A DNA stretch of 64,000 nucleotides, taken from Phenylobacterium sp. (GTDB lineage Bacteria > Pseudomonadota > Alphaproteobacteria > Caulobacterales > Caulobacteraceae). The notes beneath the pieces are model-generated. The model did no database searches, was not told where the DNA came from, and saw only the letters and a list, made by a program, of their open reading frames with translations. Each line of letters opens with the position of its first letter. Position 1 is the first letter of the stretch. Below, in pieces: positions 16,382 through 25,400 of the stretch. The position numbers and the translations under genes are program-made. Location of the stretch: positions 1 to 64,000 of the forward strand of contig NZ_JAUXVZ010000032.1 of NCBI RefSeq assembly GCF_030680185.1. Direction: 5' to 3'.

Positions 16382-17590
16382 CTAAATCACGCCGCGCGCG
16401 CGGAGATCGTCCAACGCCTGAGGCGACAGGCCAGCCAGGCTCTGCAGAACCTCATCAGTGTGGGCGCCGAGGGCTGGCCCTGGCCAGCGCACCTGGCCCG
16501 GCGTCGCCGACAGCTTGGGAAAGACGTTCTGCATCTTCACCTGCCCGAACACGGGGTGCTCCAGGGTGACGATGGCCTCCCGGGCGGCGAAGTGGGGGTC
16601 AGACAGCATGTCCGGCGCCCGATAGATGCGGCCGCAGGGCACGCCCTTTTCCTCCAGGCGCGCCAGGAGGTCCTCAAGACTATAGGTCGCCGTCCAGGCG
16701 CTGATCAGATCGTCCAGTTCCCCCTGCCGTTCGCCGCGGGCGGCATGGCTGGCGAATCGCGGGTCCCGCGCCAGGTCCGGCTGGCCCATCACCTCGCAAA
16801 GGCGGGCGAAGACCGTATCGCCGTTGCCGCCGATCAGGATCATCTCGCCGCCCGCGCAAGGGTAGACATTGGACGGGGCGATCCCCGGCAGCACCGAGCC
16901 TGAGCGCTCGCGCACATAGCCGGTGAGGTCGTATTCGGTGATCAGGTTCTCCATCACCGCCAGCACGCTCTCATAGAGGGCGGCGTCCACCACCTGGCCC
17001 CTGCCGGTCGCGTGACGGGAATGCAGGGCCATCATCACGCCCATGGCCGCATGCATGGCCGCCAAGCTGTCGCCGATGGAGATGCCGGCCCTGGCCGGCG
17101 GGCGGTCCGGTTCGCCGGTGATGTGGCGAAGCCCGCCCATGGCCTCGCCGATCAGGCCATAGCCCGCGCGGTGCGACAGGGGGCCGGTCTGGCCGAAGCC
17201 CGACACCCTGGCCATGATCAGCCCAGGATTGCCCTCCGAAAGGCGCTCATAGGACAGGCCCCACTTTTCCATGGCCCCGGGGCGGAAGTTTTCGATGACG
17301 ATGTCGGCCGACGCGATCAGCGTACGGGCCAGGTCCTGACCTTCCGGCTGGCGCAGATCGAGGCCGACGGACTTCTTGTTGCGGCCGATCACCGGCCACC
17401 AGGGCGACTGGCCCTTGGGCAGACTGCGGCCCCACTGGCGCATGGGATCGCCGGTGCGCGGGTCCTCCAGCTTGATCACCTCGGCGCCGAAGTCGCCCAG
17501 GATCTGGCCGCAGAACGGCCCGGCGATCAGGGAGCCCATCTCGATGACCCGGAGGCCCGCCAAGGCGCCTTTCGCGGTGGTGTCGGTCAT
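16382..17590 (-). CDS. CaiB/BaiF family CoA-transferase
   Basis: GLRVIEMGSLIAGPFCGQILGDFGAEVIKLEDPRTGDPMRQWG; IVIENFRPGAMEKWGLSYERL. Confidence 0.9.
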   Translation of the reverse strand: MTDTTAKGALAGLRVIEMGSLIAGPFCGQILGDFGAEVIKLEDPRTGDPMRQWGRSLPKGQSPWWPVIGRNKKSVGLDLRQPEGQDLARTLIASADIVIENFRPGAMEKWGLSYERLSEGNPGLIMARVSGFGQTGPLSHRAGYGLIGEAMGGLRHITGEPDRPPARAGISIGDSLAAMHAAMGVMMALHSRHATGRGQVVDAALYESVLAVMENLITEYDLTGYVRERSGSVLPGIAPSNVYPCAGGEMILIGGNGDTVFARLCEVMGQPDLARDPRFASHAARGERQGELDDLISAWTATYSLEDLLARLEEKGVPCGRIYRAPDMLSDPHFAAREAIVTLEHPVFGQVKMQNVFPKLSATPGQVRWPGPALGAHTDEVLQSLAGLSPQALDDLRARGVI

Positions 17591-17610
17591 AGGGTTCTCC
17601 CCATTTCTTT

Positions 17611-17635
17611 GGAACAGATCACGAGCGCGTGAGTT
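17611..17635 (+). promoter_or_regulatory. near-consensus EcfG/SigT promoter for DUF4142 gene
   Basis: GGAAC (17611-17615)-N16-AGTT (17632-17635). Confidence 0.45.
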
Positions 17636-17694
17636 TTAGCCCCGTCGCATCGACAGGCGCGACGCCAGAATTTGTCAACGTCTCAGGAGTTCAC

Positions 17695-18291
17695 ATGACC
17701 CGCCACCTGCTTATCGCGGGCGCCGCGATCGCCGCGCTTTCGCTCGCCGCCTGCGGTCAGCCGGCTGACCAGTCCGCCACCGCCCCGGCTGAAAGCGTGA
17801 CCCCAGACGCCAACCCCACCGCCACCGTTCCGACCATGGCCGACGAGGCTTCGGCCCCGGACTTCGTGCGTCTGGCGGCCCAGAGCGACATGCTGGAAAT
17901 CCAGTCCTCTCAACTGGCCCTGGAGCGCGCCCAAAACGCCGAGGTCAAGGCCTTCGCTCAGATGATGATCGACGCCCACACCCAGACCACGGCGGACCTC
18001 AAGACCGCCGTCGCGGCCACCGGCCAGCCGATCACCCCGCCGACCACGGCCGACGAAGAGGTCACCGACGAACTGAACGACCTGCGGGAGACCGAGGCCG
18101 CTGACTTCGACAAGGAGTATATGGAGCTCCAGGTCGAGACCCATCAGAAGGCCCTCAACCTGATGCAGCGCTATGCCGGCGACGGGGACATGCCCGGCCT
18201 GCAGGCCTTTGCGGCGGCCACCGCGCCCGCGATCCAGCAGCATCTGAACCAGGCGACGGCCCTGCGGGATCGGCTCGCCAACGCGAACTAG
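17695..18291 (+). CDS. DUF4142 family lipoprotein
   Basis: Lipobox LSLAAC; DUF4142 pattern DFVRLAAQSDMLEIQSSQLALERAQNAEVKAFAQMMIDAHTQTTADL. Confidence 0.82.
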   Translation: MTRHLLIAGAAIAALSLAACGQPADQSATAPAESVTPDANPTATVPTMADEASAPDFVRLAAQSDMLEIQSSQLALERAQNAEVKAFAQMMIDAHTQTTADLKTAVAATGQPITPPTTADEEVTDELNDLRETEAADFDKEYMELQVETHQKALNLMQRYAGDGDMPGLQAFAAATAPAIQQHLNQATALRDRLANAN

Positions 18292-18324
18292 ATCGGCCTA
18301 GACCCTACGAACCGACGACGATCA

Positions 18325-18352
18325 GGCTCCCGCTTCTGGCGGGAGCCTTTTC
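18325..18352 (+). terminator. Rho-independent terminator
   Basis: GGCTCCCGC-TTCTG-GCGGGAGCC + TTTTCTTT. Confidence 0.75.
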
Positions 18353-18383
18353 TTTGGCCGGGGGTGGGAGTACGGCCTTGACC

Positions 18384-19064
18384 ATGACCGCATATGTCCT
18401 GGCTCCGCCACCCGTCACCGCCGTTCCCGTTGTGGGCGAAGAGGCCCAGTTTCCGGTTCGCCGTATTCTCTGCGTTGGCCGCAACTACGCCGCCCATCGC
18501 CGGGAGATGGGCGGGGACGACCGCGATCCGCCCTTCTTCTTTGCCAAGCCGGCCGACGCCCTCGTGCCGCCCGGCGCCGACGTGGCCTTTCCGTCGGCCA
18601 CCGCCGACCTGCACCACGAGATCGAACTGGTGGTGGCGCTTGGCGCCGGCGGCGCCGATGTGGCGGTGGATCAGGCGCTGGATCTGGTCTTCGGCTACGG
18701 CGTCGGCTTCGACCTGACCCGCCGCGACCTGCAGGCCGTGGCCAAGGACAAGGGCCACCCCTGGGACGCCTCCAAGGGCTTCGACCAGTCGGCCCCGATC
18801 TCGGCGATCCGCCGCTGGCGCGGGCCTCCGCCCCAGGGCCGAATCTCGGCGACGGTGAACGGCCAGTGGCGGCAGGACGCCCAGGTGTCCGACATGATCT
18901 GGAACGTGGCCGAGATCATCGCCCAGGCCTCGAAGCTGTGGCGGCTCGCGCCCGGCGATCTGATCTTCACCGGCACGCCCGAAGGCGTCGGGCCTATTGT
19001 GCGGGGCGACCTCGTGGCCGGCGCGGTGGATGGCGTCGGCGAACTCAGTTTCAAGGTGATCTGA
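18384..19064 (+). CDS. fumarylacetoacetate hydrolase family protein
   Basis: ILCVGRNYAAHRREMGGDDRDPPFFFAKPADALV; LIFTGTPEGVGPI. Confidence 0.88.
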   Translation: MTAYVLAPPPVTAVPVVGEEAQFPVRRILCVGRNYAAHRREMGGDDRDPPFFFAKPADALVPPGADVAFPSATADLHHEIELVVALGAGGADVAVDQALDLVFGYGVGFDLTRRDLQAVAKDKGHPWDASKGFDQSAPISAIRRWRGPPPQGRISATVNGQWRQDAQVSDMIWNVAEIIAQASKLWRLAPGDLIFTGTPEGVGPIVRGDLVAGAVDGVGELSFKVI

Positions 19065-19066
19065 AC

Positions 19067-19711
19067 ATGGCGCTGACCCTCTACAGTTCCTGGCGGGCCA
19101 CCGCCCCCTACCGGGTCCGGATCGCCCTGGCGCTCAAGGGCCTCGCCTACGACTACATCCCCGTCAACCTGCCCAAGGGCGAGCAGCGCACCGCCGCCTA
19201 TCTCGCACAAAATCCCCAGGGTCTGACCCCGATGCTGGTCGACGGCGAGGCCACCATGACCCAGAGCCTGGCGCTGATCGAGTGGCTGGACGAGACGCAT
19301 CCGGAGCCGCCGCTGCTTCCGTCTGATCCCACGGGCCGTCAGGTGGTCCGCGCCATGGCCGGGATCATCGCCTGCGACATCCACCCCCTGAACAATCTGC
19401 GCATCCACCAGCAACTGGCCGCCCTGGGGGTCAGCGAGGCTGATCGGCAGGCCTGGGTGGCGCGCTGGATGACCGAGGGCTTCGACGCCCTGGAGCCGAT
19501 GATCGCTCGCCACGGCCAGGGATTCGCCTATGGCGCCGAGCCGGGGCTGGCCGACTGCTGCGTGGTCCCCCAGGTCTATTCGGCCGACCGCTTCGGGGTG
19601 GACCTTTCGCCCTATCCGGCGATAAGGGCTGCGGCCGAACGGGCGCGGGCCCATCCCGCTTTTGTGGCGGCCCACCCAGACCGGCAGCCCGACGCCCCGG
19701 CGGCGGGCTAG
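19067..19711 (+). CDS. maiA: maleylacetoacetate isomerase
   Basis: LTLYSSWRATAPYRVRIALALKGLAYDYIPVNL; GST-zeta pattern ACDIHPLNNLR. Confidence 0.88.
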   Translation: MALTLYSSWRATAPYRVRIALALKGLAYDYIPVNLPKGEQRTAAYLAQNPQGLTPMLVDGEATMTQSLALIEWLDETHPEPPLLPSDPTGRQVVRAMAGIIACDIHPLNNLRIHQQLAALGVSEADRQAWVARWMTEGFDALEPMIARHGQGFAYGAEPGLADCCVVPQVYSADRFGVDLSPYPAIRAAAERARAHPAFVAAHPDRQPDAPAAG

Positions 19712-19747
19712 GCCGGGCGACGCTTCGTACAGGGAGGTTTTTCAACC

Positions 19748-20359
19748 ATGCTCGACCACCTGAAGGACAACAATCGGGCCTGGGCCCAAGGCAAGCTTGC
19801 GGTCGATCCCGGCTTCTTCCAGCGCCTGGTGGGCCAGCAGAGCCCGGAATATCTGTGGATCGGCTGCGCCGACAGCCGGGTGCCGGCCAATGAGATCGTC
19901 GGCCTCGATCCCGGCGAACTCTTCGTCCACCGCAATGTCGCCAATCTCGCCCCGCCCCAGGACGCCAACTATCTGTCGGTGCTGCAGTTCGCCGTGGACG
20001 TGCTGAAGGTGAAGCACATCATGGTGGTCGGCCACTATGGCTGCGGGGGCGTGGTGGCGGCCATCGACGGTCAGCGGCGGGGTCTCGTCGACCATTGGCT
20101 GCATCCGATCCGCGAGGTCTACACCGCCAACCGCACGGAACTTGACGCCATGGACGAGCACGCCCGCCACGACCGGCTGTGCGAGCTGAACGTCATCCGC
20201 CAGGTGCGCAATGTCGCCTCCGACGTCTTCATCCGCGAGGCCTGGCTGCGGGGTCAGCTGGTCAGCATCCACGGCTGGGTCTATTCCCTGTCCAACGGGC
20301 TGGTGAACGACATGAACGTCACCTGCGCCGGCCCCGAGGACCTCGCCCGACTCTATTAG
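19748..20359 (+). CDS. beta-carbonic anhydrase
   Basis: YLWIGCADSRVPANEIV, VVGHYGCGGVVAAI zinc-binding motifs. Confidence 0.94.
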   Translation: MLDHLKDNNRAWAQGKLAVDPGFFQRLVGQQSPEYLWIGCADSRVPANEIVGLDPGELFVHRNVANLAPPQDANYLSVLQFAVDVLKVKHIMVVGHYGCGGVVAAIDGQRRGLVDHWLHPIREVYTANRTELDAMDEHARHDRLCELNVIRQVRNVASDVFIREAWLRGQLVSIHGWVYSLSNGLVNDMNVTCAGPEDLARLY

Positions 20360-20363
20360 CGGC

Positions 20364-22457
20364 TCAGCCGCCGCGGATGCGCACCTGCGCCCGGGCGGCG
20401 CGGCCCTGGCCGTCGACCACATTGAGATCGTAGAAGCCCGGCCCCTCGGGCCGCCAGAGCACCTGGCCGCTCAGGGGGTCGGGACTTAGGGGCTGGCCGG
20501 CCACATACCAGGCCAGGTCCTCGCCGCTGGCCGCCAGCGCCAGGCCGCGGGACCCTGCGCCAAAGGCGTCCACCTGCACCACGGCGCCATCGGGGGGGAA
20601 GATCAGGCGCGGGCCTTCGGTGGTGCGGGTCTGGTCGTCCAGGGCGGCGGGCGCATTGCGCGGGGCGAGGGGCGGGGCGGCGGACGGCGGGCTTTGCAGC
20701 AGGTCGGCGACCTCGAACAGCAGGGGCAGGGCGGCGTTGCGTCCGGTCAGGCCGGCGCGAGCGCCGCCGTCGGCGCGCCCGCTCCAGACCACGATCACAT
20801 GACCGCCGACGATGCCTGCGGCGACGGCGTCGCGGAAGCCGTAGGAGGTGCCGGTCTTATAGGCCATCAAGGGGCGACCTCGGCTCAGCGCGGCCGGCGT
20901 CACGCCGGCAGGCGGCGGGGTTTCCCGCAAGATGGCCAGGACTTCGTCGGCCGCCGTCTGGCTGACCAGCCGAACTCCCCGCTCCTCGCGCCGTGAACTG
21001 GCTTCGGCCTCGGTCCAGGCCAGGGGCCGCGCCAGGCCCCCGTCGCCGAGGGCGCCATAGAGCACCGCCATGTCCCGCAACGAAACCCCGACGCCGCCGA
21101 GCGCGATGGCCAGGCCGGCGTCGCGGGTCTCGGATCTCGGCCGCCAGAGGCGCACGCCGGCGGCCTCCAGCCGGCCCTCGAAGGCCGCCGGCCCCAGGCG
21201 GGCCAGGGTGTCCACCGCCGGCACGTTCAGCGAATGGGTCAGGGCTTCCCGGGCGGTGACCTGATCGTGGAAGACCCGGTCGAAGTTCTCCGGCTGGTAG
21301 TCGGCATAGCGCCGCGGGGCGTCGGCCATCCGCGTGTCGGGCGCCGCCAGGCCCTGCTCGAAGGCCATGGCGTAGATGAAGGGCTTCAGGGCCGAGCCTG
21401 GCGAGCGCAGGGCCCGGGTCATGTCGATCCAGCCGCCGGCCCGGTCCAGTCCCGCCGACCCCACCGAGGCGCGCACCGCCCGTCCGTCCAGGGCCACCAC
21501 CAGGACCGCGGCGCTCGCCTCAGGTCCCTGGGCGCGGGCGGCGCGGGCCACCAGGGGCTCCAGCTGCGATTGCAGACCCGCGTCGAGGGTCGAGACCACG
21601 GAGGCCTCATCGACCCGGGCTGAACGGGCCAGTTCGCCGGCCGCGTGCCAGGCCAGCGCCGGGAAGGGGACACGGCTCGGCATCGGGTCCTCGCCCGCCT
21701 CCGCGGCTTCCAGGGGGCTCAGCTCGCCGGCCCGGACCATCTTGGCCAGAACCTGGTCCCGCGCCCGGCGGGCCGCCTCCGGCCGCCGGTCGGGCCTGCG
21801 CGCCTCGGGCGACTGGGGCAGGGCGATCAGTAGCGCCTGCTGGCCCGGCGTCAGGGTCACAGGCTCATGGCCGAAGTAGGAGAGGCTGGCGGCCCGCACC
21901 CCCTCAAGATTGCCGCCATAGGGCGCCAACGTCAGATAGAGGGCGAGGATCTCGCGCTTGGACAGCCGCGCCTCGATCTGCACGGCGCGGATCATCTCCA
22001 CCAGCTTGGCGGGCACCGTGCGGGGCCGCGGCGTCAGCAGGCGCGCGGTCTGCATGGTGAGCGTCGAGGCGCCGGAGCTGACCTCGCCGGTGAACGCCGC
22101 TGAACCCGCGGCGCGGACCACGGCCAGCGGATCGACCCCGGGATGGCGCCAGAAGCGCGCGTCCTCGATCGCGACCAGTCGCCTGATGAAGCTCTCGTCG
22201 GTGCGCGCCAGGTCGGCGCGGATGCGCCAGCGGCCGTCCTCCACCGGCAGGGCGCGAAGCCAGGCGCCGCGACGGTCCAGCGCCACCGGCGAGGCCTGCG
22301 CGCCGCGCGACAGGTCCGGCGGCAGGGCGGCGTCCAGGGCCAGGCCCGCCACCTGCAGGCCCATGGCGACCAGCAGGCCCAGGGTCAGGCGACGGACCAC
22401 CCGGGGCGAGCCCGCCGCCTGGCGGGCCTTGGCCTTCAGGGACGCCAGTGGTGTCAC
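20364..22457 (-). CDS. pbpC: penicillin-binding protein 1C
   Basis: Transglycosylase motif EDARFWRHPGVDPLAVVRA and transpeptidase SPGSALKPFIYAMAFEQG, KTGTSYGFRDA; 4-nt overlap with the upstream A2M gene. Confidence 0.92.
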   Translation of the reverse strand: MTPLASLKAKARQAAGSPRVVRRLTLGLLVAMGLQVAGLALDAALPPDLSRGAQASPVALDRRGAWLRALPVEDGRWRIRADLARTDESFIRRLVAIEDARFWRHPGVDPLAVVRAAGSAAFTGEVSSGASTLTMQTARLLTPRPRTVPAKLVEMIRAVQIEARLSKREILALYLTLAPYGGNLEGVRAASLSYFGHEPVTLTPGQQALLIALPQSPEARRPDRRPEAARRARDQVLAKMVRAGELSPLEAAEAGEDPMPSRVPFPALAWHAAGELARSARVDEASVVSTLDAGLQSQLEPLVARAARAQGPEASAAVLVVALDGRAVRASVGSAGLDRAGGWIDMTRALRSPGSALKPFIYAMAFEQGLAAPDTRMADAPRRYADYQPENFDRVFHDQVTAREALTHSLNVPAVDTLARLGPAAFEGRLEAAGVRLWRPRSETRDAGLAIALGGVGVSLRDMAVLYGALGDGGLARPLAWTEAEASSRREERGVRLVSQTAADEVLAILRETPPPAGVTPAALSRGRPLMAYKTGTSYGFRDAVAAGIVGGHVIVVWSGRADGGARAGLTGRNAALPLLFEVADLLQSPPSAAPPLAPRNAPAALDDQTRTTEGPRLIFPPDGAVVQVDAFGAGSRGLALAASGEDLAWYVAGQPLSPDPLSGQVLWRPEGPGFYDLNVVDGQGRAARAQVRIRGG

Positions 22458-25400
22458 TGGCCGGGCGCGATCACCGTGCGGCCGACGCTGGTGCGGGCGT
22501 TGACCGCCGGACGGTACATGTCGCGGGCCTGGGCGCCGGGCAACAGGAAGTCCCCTGGCGTCACCGCCCGCGCCACATAGGCGAAGGCGAAGTCCTCACG
22601 CCCGGGCAGGTCCATGGCCGCCACATAGCGGTCGTCGCGGGCCTCCTGCACATCGGCCGAGGACAGTTCGCCCAGGAAGCGGAAGGGCCCGCTCTGGGCG
22701 TCGTCCGGACCCAGCACCGTCTCGATCTCGAAGCCGGCCGGCAGGGGATCGTCGATCACCAGGGCCATGGACCGGGCCTGCTGGGCGCGACCCGAGACGA
22801 TGATGATCACGCGGTCGCCCTGGGTCAGGCTGGCGGGATCGACGGGCCCGCCGGTGAAGCTCAACAGGCGCTTTTGCAGGGTCAGGCCGTTGCTGGTCGC
22901 CGAGGGCGCCGAGACCGGCGCGCCGGTGACGGTGACTGTCCGCCACACCGCGCCTTCGCCTGAATTGACGAAGCGGGAGTCCGCCAGCTTGCCCACCGCC
23001 CAGCGGGGGCCGCCCGCGACGGCGGTCAGGGGGATGGCGCCTGACGCCTGGATGTTCAGCGGCCCGGCGGCGTTCATCATGGCCTGGGCCGCCTGCAGCA
23101 GGCGGGCCTGTTCCTGGGTGTTGAGCGCTTCGGGGTCCTCCACCGCGTTTTCGAGGCGGCCCTGGAGCTCTCGGGCGATGTCGGTCTCCCCGGCTTCATA
23201 GGCCAGGGCGATCACGGCGGCGAGGTCGCGGAGCGGGCTCTGGTACCAATCGGCCTCCTCGCGATAGTTCAGCGACCGGACCGCCTGGCGGAAGGCCGAG
23301 CGAGACCGGGCCTTGTCGCCCATCAGGGCGAGCCCTGCGCCCACATGGGCCTTGGCGAGCGGCGAGGCCTCGGACTTCATCTGCACGTCGTGCCACCAGC
23401 GCAGCCTGGCCAGGTCGCCCCGACCGCCCTTGGCCAGCACATAGAGGGCATAGGCCGAGGCCCGGCGGCGCATGGACTCGGTGGCGCTCGTCGAGGCCTG
23501 GGGCGAGCCCGCCCACCAGTCGGGATATTCCAGCCGGTAGGAGACACTGGCCCAGCCCTCGGGGCGGGAAATCTGGCGCATGGCGCCGAGCGCCCGGTCC
23601 AGCGACGAGGCGGGCACTGGCGCGCCGGCCTTCTGCGCCTCGATCAGGAAATCGGTGGCGTAGGCGCCGAGCCAGGCGTCAGCCTCGCCATCGCCCACCC
23701 GCCAGAGGCCAAAGGCGCCGTCCAAGGTCTGGCGATCCAGCAGGCGGCTGACCGCCTGGTTGAGACCTGTGCTGGAGCGGCGGGCCTTGGGGTCCTGCGA
23801 GACGTTGCTGGCGTAGAGCAGCGGATAGGCCGCCGACACCAGCTGCTCTGTGCAGCCATAGGGATAGCGCAGCAGAGACACCGCGATCGGACCGGGATCG
23901 AACCCGCGGAAGGGCGAATAGCTGACCTGCAGGGTCGCATCGCCCGCCGCCAGCCCGGCCAGCAGTTGCGGCGTCGGCGTGAACGCCGTTCCGGGCTGCT
24001 GCAGCGCCGTGGTGGTGCGGGTCTCCCGGCCCCAGCCCAGCCGCGTCTGCAGCGGATAGTCCCGCGTGCTGGAGAAGCCGGGGCCTGTGACCGCCAGGCT
24101 CACCTTGCCGATCCCGGCCACCCGCGGCGCTTCCAGGGGAACGCGCTCGGCCAGCCGTCGGCCGATGGCCAGGTCATAGGCCTTGCGGAAGGGGGCCAGA
24201 ATGCCGCCCTCGCCGGTGAGCTGGGCGATGTATTCGCCCGCCCGGCCTTCGATATTGTGCAGCTCCAGAGTGGCGAAGGCGGTGTCGCCGGGCGCCAGGA
24301 AGCGGGGCAGGGCCAGTTCGGCCACCACCGGCTCGCGGACCACCAACGGCTTGGACGCCGAGCCGACGGCGTCGTCGGTCCAGGCCACGGCCATCAGCCG
24401 CAGCTCGCCATTGAAGTCCGGCGCCGGCAACTGGATGGTCGCCCGGCCATCGCGGCCGGTCTCGACGACCCCGGACCACAGGGCCACGGTCTTGATCGGC
24501 GTGACCGTCAGCCCTTCGCCGCCGATCTCGTCGCCGCCGAAGTTCACATTGGCCGGCGCGCCCAGGTTCGGGTCCAGCAGGCGGCCATAGTCGTCCCGAT
24601 AGTCGACGCCCAGCGCCCGCTTGCCGAAGTACCACTTGGCCGGGTCGGGACTGTCGAAGCGGGTGAGCTGCAGGATGCCCTCGTCGACAGCCGCCAGGGT
24701 GACGCGCACCCGCTGGCCAAGGCCCGCGCCGCGGACCGTGACCGGCACGGACAGCGCCTCGCGGGCGCCGGCCTTTTCCGGCGTGCCGAGATCGACCTCG
24801 AGCTTGCGGCCCTTGGGATCGAGGGGAACATAGACCAGGCCCAGGGCCCGGCGGGGCTTGGGCGTCTGGACCGGATCGCGGGGCTGGACCACCGTGACCA
24901 TCACATAGGCCCCGCCGCCCCAGCGGGCGTCGGTCTGGAACCGAACGGTTCCGCCATTCTCGCCAACAGTCAGGGTGCGGAAGTCGAGCACTCGGTCGGT
25001 GGCCACCGCCACCTGGACCTCGCCGGCATAGGGGGGCTTCAGGGTGATCTCGACCGTGTCGCCCTGGGCGTAGGTGCGGTCGCCGGCGCTGACCCGGACG
25101 ATGTCGGGCGCCTCGGCGTCTTCGGCGGGCGCGCCCCAGCCGGAGGTGAAGCGGATGACGCTGGCCGCGCCATCCGGACCGCTGAGTTCGATGCGATAAT
25201 CGCCCCAGCCCAGGCGTCGCGACAGGCGGGCTGGTTCGCCGGCGGCGAGATCGACCGTGCCCTGGTCGACCAGGGCGTCGCGGCTGGTCCGCCGCCACTG
25301 CCAGCGGCCATCCTGCTGGAACCAGTCATAGTCCCAGTTCTCCGACACCAGGCGCCAGGTGACCCCGGGCGCCGCGATGCGCTGACCGGCGGGATTCACA

